A stretch of DNA of 64,000 bases. Origin: an uncultured Clostridia bacterium (GTDB lineage: Bacteria; Bacillota; Clostridia; Lutisporales; Lutisporaceae). Location: assembly GCA_937930535.1 (NCBI GenBank), contig CALGKJ010000080.1, positions 1 to 64,000 on the forward strand, given 5' to 3'. The position numbers were made by a program, and so were the translations under genes. Positions 62,711-64,000 of the stretch are shown piece after piece (within the stretch, counting starts at the first letter, position 1; every line of letters begins with the position of its first letter). The notes beneath the pieces were generated by a model. That model was not told the origin of the DNA. It saw only the letters and a program-made list of their open reading frames with translations, and did not search any database.

Positions 62711-63649
62711 TTGAGTAAAGCAAAGTTAGAAAATTCAAGTCAAATTGGTCTAACTAACAGCAAAGGCTTAAGTAGTATATTTAATAAAAAAACAATACCA
62801 TACTTATTATTGCTGCCGGCATTTATATATTATGCGGTATTTTGGCTTGCACCTGTATTTGCCGGAGTGCTTGAGGTTTTTACTGATATGAATGGCAGCT
62901 TTACCCTTACTGAAAACTTTAAGCTTATGCTTAAGTCGGATTTGTTTGATAAAGCGGTAATGAATACAGCACTATTTGCAGCAATTTCTGTAATTTTACA
63001 ATATTTCATTGCTCTTTTGCTGGCTGTATTACTAAGCCGTAAGTTTAAGGGCTCCAAGCTTTTGATGTTCGTTGCCATGATACCTATGGCGATTACTCCT
63101 ACGGCGGTTGCAATACTATGGAAGACAGGCTTGATTAAGGATGGCTGGGTAAATTCAGTGCTGATGTTTCTTCGCATAATCAAGGAACCCATTGTATTTT
63201 TAAATGCGGAGGGTCTGGCGGCGGTATTTTTAATAGTATTAATAGATACATGGACTGTAACACCATCAGTTATGATTATATTATCAGCAGGCTTACAGGG
63301 AATTCAGAGGGAGCTGAAGGAAGCGGCATATACCTTTGGTGCTAATAAATGGAGGATTTTTGTTGATATAACATTGCCCATATTAAAGCCTTCAATTATA
63401 ACCTCTATTATTTTGAGATTGATAGCTGCTATTCAGGTATGGGCTATAGCCGTAATGGTTTTAGGCTTTAGCAGGGTTCCTTTTTTGGTGGAAAGAATAG
63501 CCTTTTACGTTGATGCAGTGCCGGGTGTAGCTACAAGTGAAAAGCTTGCATTTACCTTCTCCTTTACCACCACAGTTATAGTATTTATAACCACCGTAAT
63601 TTACTTGAGGGCTACAAAGAAAAAAACCAAGCAGGGAGGGAATAGTTAA
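62711..63649 (+). CDS. Sugar ABC transporter permease (second operon)
   Basis: The protein has 312 residues with six membrane segments and the EAA loop KEAAYTFGANKWRIFVDITLPILKPS. Start is TTG at 62711 after AGGAGAG. Its stop shares one base with the next start. Confidence 0.9.
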   Translation: MSKAKLENSSQIGLTNSKGLSSIFNKKTIPYLLLLPAFIYYAVFWLAPVFAGVLEVFTDMNGSFTLTENFKLMLKSDLFDKAVMNTALFAAISVILQYFIALLLAVLLSRKFKGSKLLMFVAMIPMAITPTAVAILWKTGLIKDGWVNSVLMFLRIIKEPIVFLNAEGLAAVFLIVLIDTWTVTPSVMIILSAGLQGIQRELKEAAYTFGANKWRIFVDITLPILKPSIITSIILRLIAAIQVWAIAVMVLGFSRVPFLVERIAFYVDAVPGVATSEKLAFTFSFTTTVIVFITTVIYLRATKKKTKQGGNS

Positions 63650-64000
63650 TGGACAAGCTTAATATTATCCATAAAACAGTGATTAGTATTATCATCTCTA
63701 CTATGGTAATTAGTGTCGTAGTTCCGTTATTATTCTTTCTCAGCATTACTTTTTCCTCAGATGTTGAGATGACAAAATTCCCGAAAGCACTGATTCCTAC
63801 CTTTGCTGTAACTGTAAAGGTAGCTCCCGCAGAAGATGGAGAATATGAGATTTTTCATAACAGAGGTGAGGGCTACCGCTCAATAATAACAACTAAAAAC
63901 CCTACTAAGCTGGAAAACCATTTTAGAAGGCAGTACTCTGTAACAATATCGGGAGAAAAGCTGCTTGAGGATTTTAGTAAAACCAGAGTAAATGGCTCTA
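63649..64000 (+). CDS. Second permease of the second sugar importer, cut by the window end
   Basis: The frame is open to the last base and gives 117 residues. MDKLNIIHKTVISIIIS begins a membrane helix (about 10-38). About 80 hydrophilic residues follow with no second helix, an unusually long extracytoplasmic segment for a MalG-type permease. ATG overlaps the preceding stop (TTAATGG). The permease call rests on operon position and the first helix. Confidence 0.65.
   Translation, partial: MDKLNIIHKTVISIIISTMVISVVVPLLFFLSITFSSDVEMTKFPKALIPTFAVTVKVAPAEDGEYEIFHNRGEGYRSIITTKNPTKLENHFRRQYSVTISGEKLLEDFSKTRVNGS

Overview
The window reads as a chromosomal segment of a low-G+C, Gram-positive, probably anaerobic and possibly spore-forming member of the Clostridia. 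The evidence is its strong AGGAGG-type ribosome-binding sites, frequent GTG and TTG starts, LonC protease, YedF selenium-metabolism protein, hyp genes, and a gene order known from the left flank of the Firmicutes origin. No 16S gene is present and I do not assign a genus.

Layout. 1-12.3 kb is a housekeeping block on the + strand: yedF, mscS-type channel, DUF951, rpsF-ssb-rpsR (with an S6:S18 leader-like hairpin), two lipoprotein paralogues on the - strand, mazG-like, yybS, gdpP, rplI, lonC, dnaB. 12.3-14.3 kb holds a GNAT gene and a 1.15-kb non-coding stretch with an origin-like cluster of DnaA boxes, two of which sit in a perfect 20-bp inverted repeat. 14.3-17.7 kb is a COG2509-like flavoprotein, purA and five tRNAs (Lys, Glu, Val, Asp, Thr). 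17.9-22.4 kb holds two SatD-family genes with a DUF3307 membrane protein, then dnaC-like and dnaD-like replication genes on the - strand. 23-36.8 kb is an envelope block: M23 peptidase, subtilase, FmdB-type zinc ribbon, peptidase MA, then walR-walK-secreted protein-yycH-yycI-yycJ-htrA-rlmH.

36.75-39.9 kb is accessory DNA. The last codons of rlmH are repeated 1.5 kb downstream, as in SCC-type cassettes of staphylococci. The segment between the copies carries one gene resembling a PD-(D/E)XK nuclease. Next come two DUF488 genes and a frameshifted dual-OB-like gene. 40.1-44 kb is hypB, a large Fe-S flavoprotein and hypA with no hydrogenase in view. 44.2-48.2 kb carries a PAS-GGDEF-HD-GYP protein, a methyltransferase and an MFS exporter.

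48.3-64 kb is carbohydrate catabolism: mannose-6-phosphate isomerase, a LacI regulator, an ABC importer (binding protein plus two permeases, no ATPase), a GH13 alpha-glucosidase, a GH130 phosphorylase, DUF1861, a GH36 alpha-galactosidase, a second LacI regulator and a second ABC importer cut by the window end. The enzymes fit use of mannose- and galactose-containing oligosaccharides (inference).

Two unrelated-looking families of bipartite intergenic repeats, here called A (8 copies) and B (5 copies), are scattered between genes. A separate 215-bp hairpin element with perfect 16-bp terminal inverted repeats lies at 56.4 kb. The strongest leads are the rlmH att-like duplication, the DnaA-box inverted repeat, the two repeat families, and the class III cyclase-like residue pattern of the SatD proteins.
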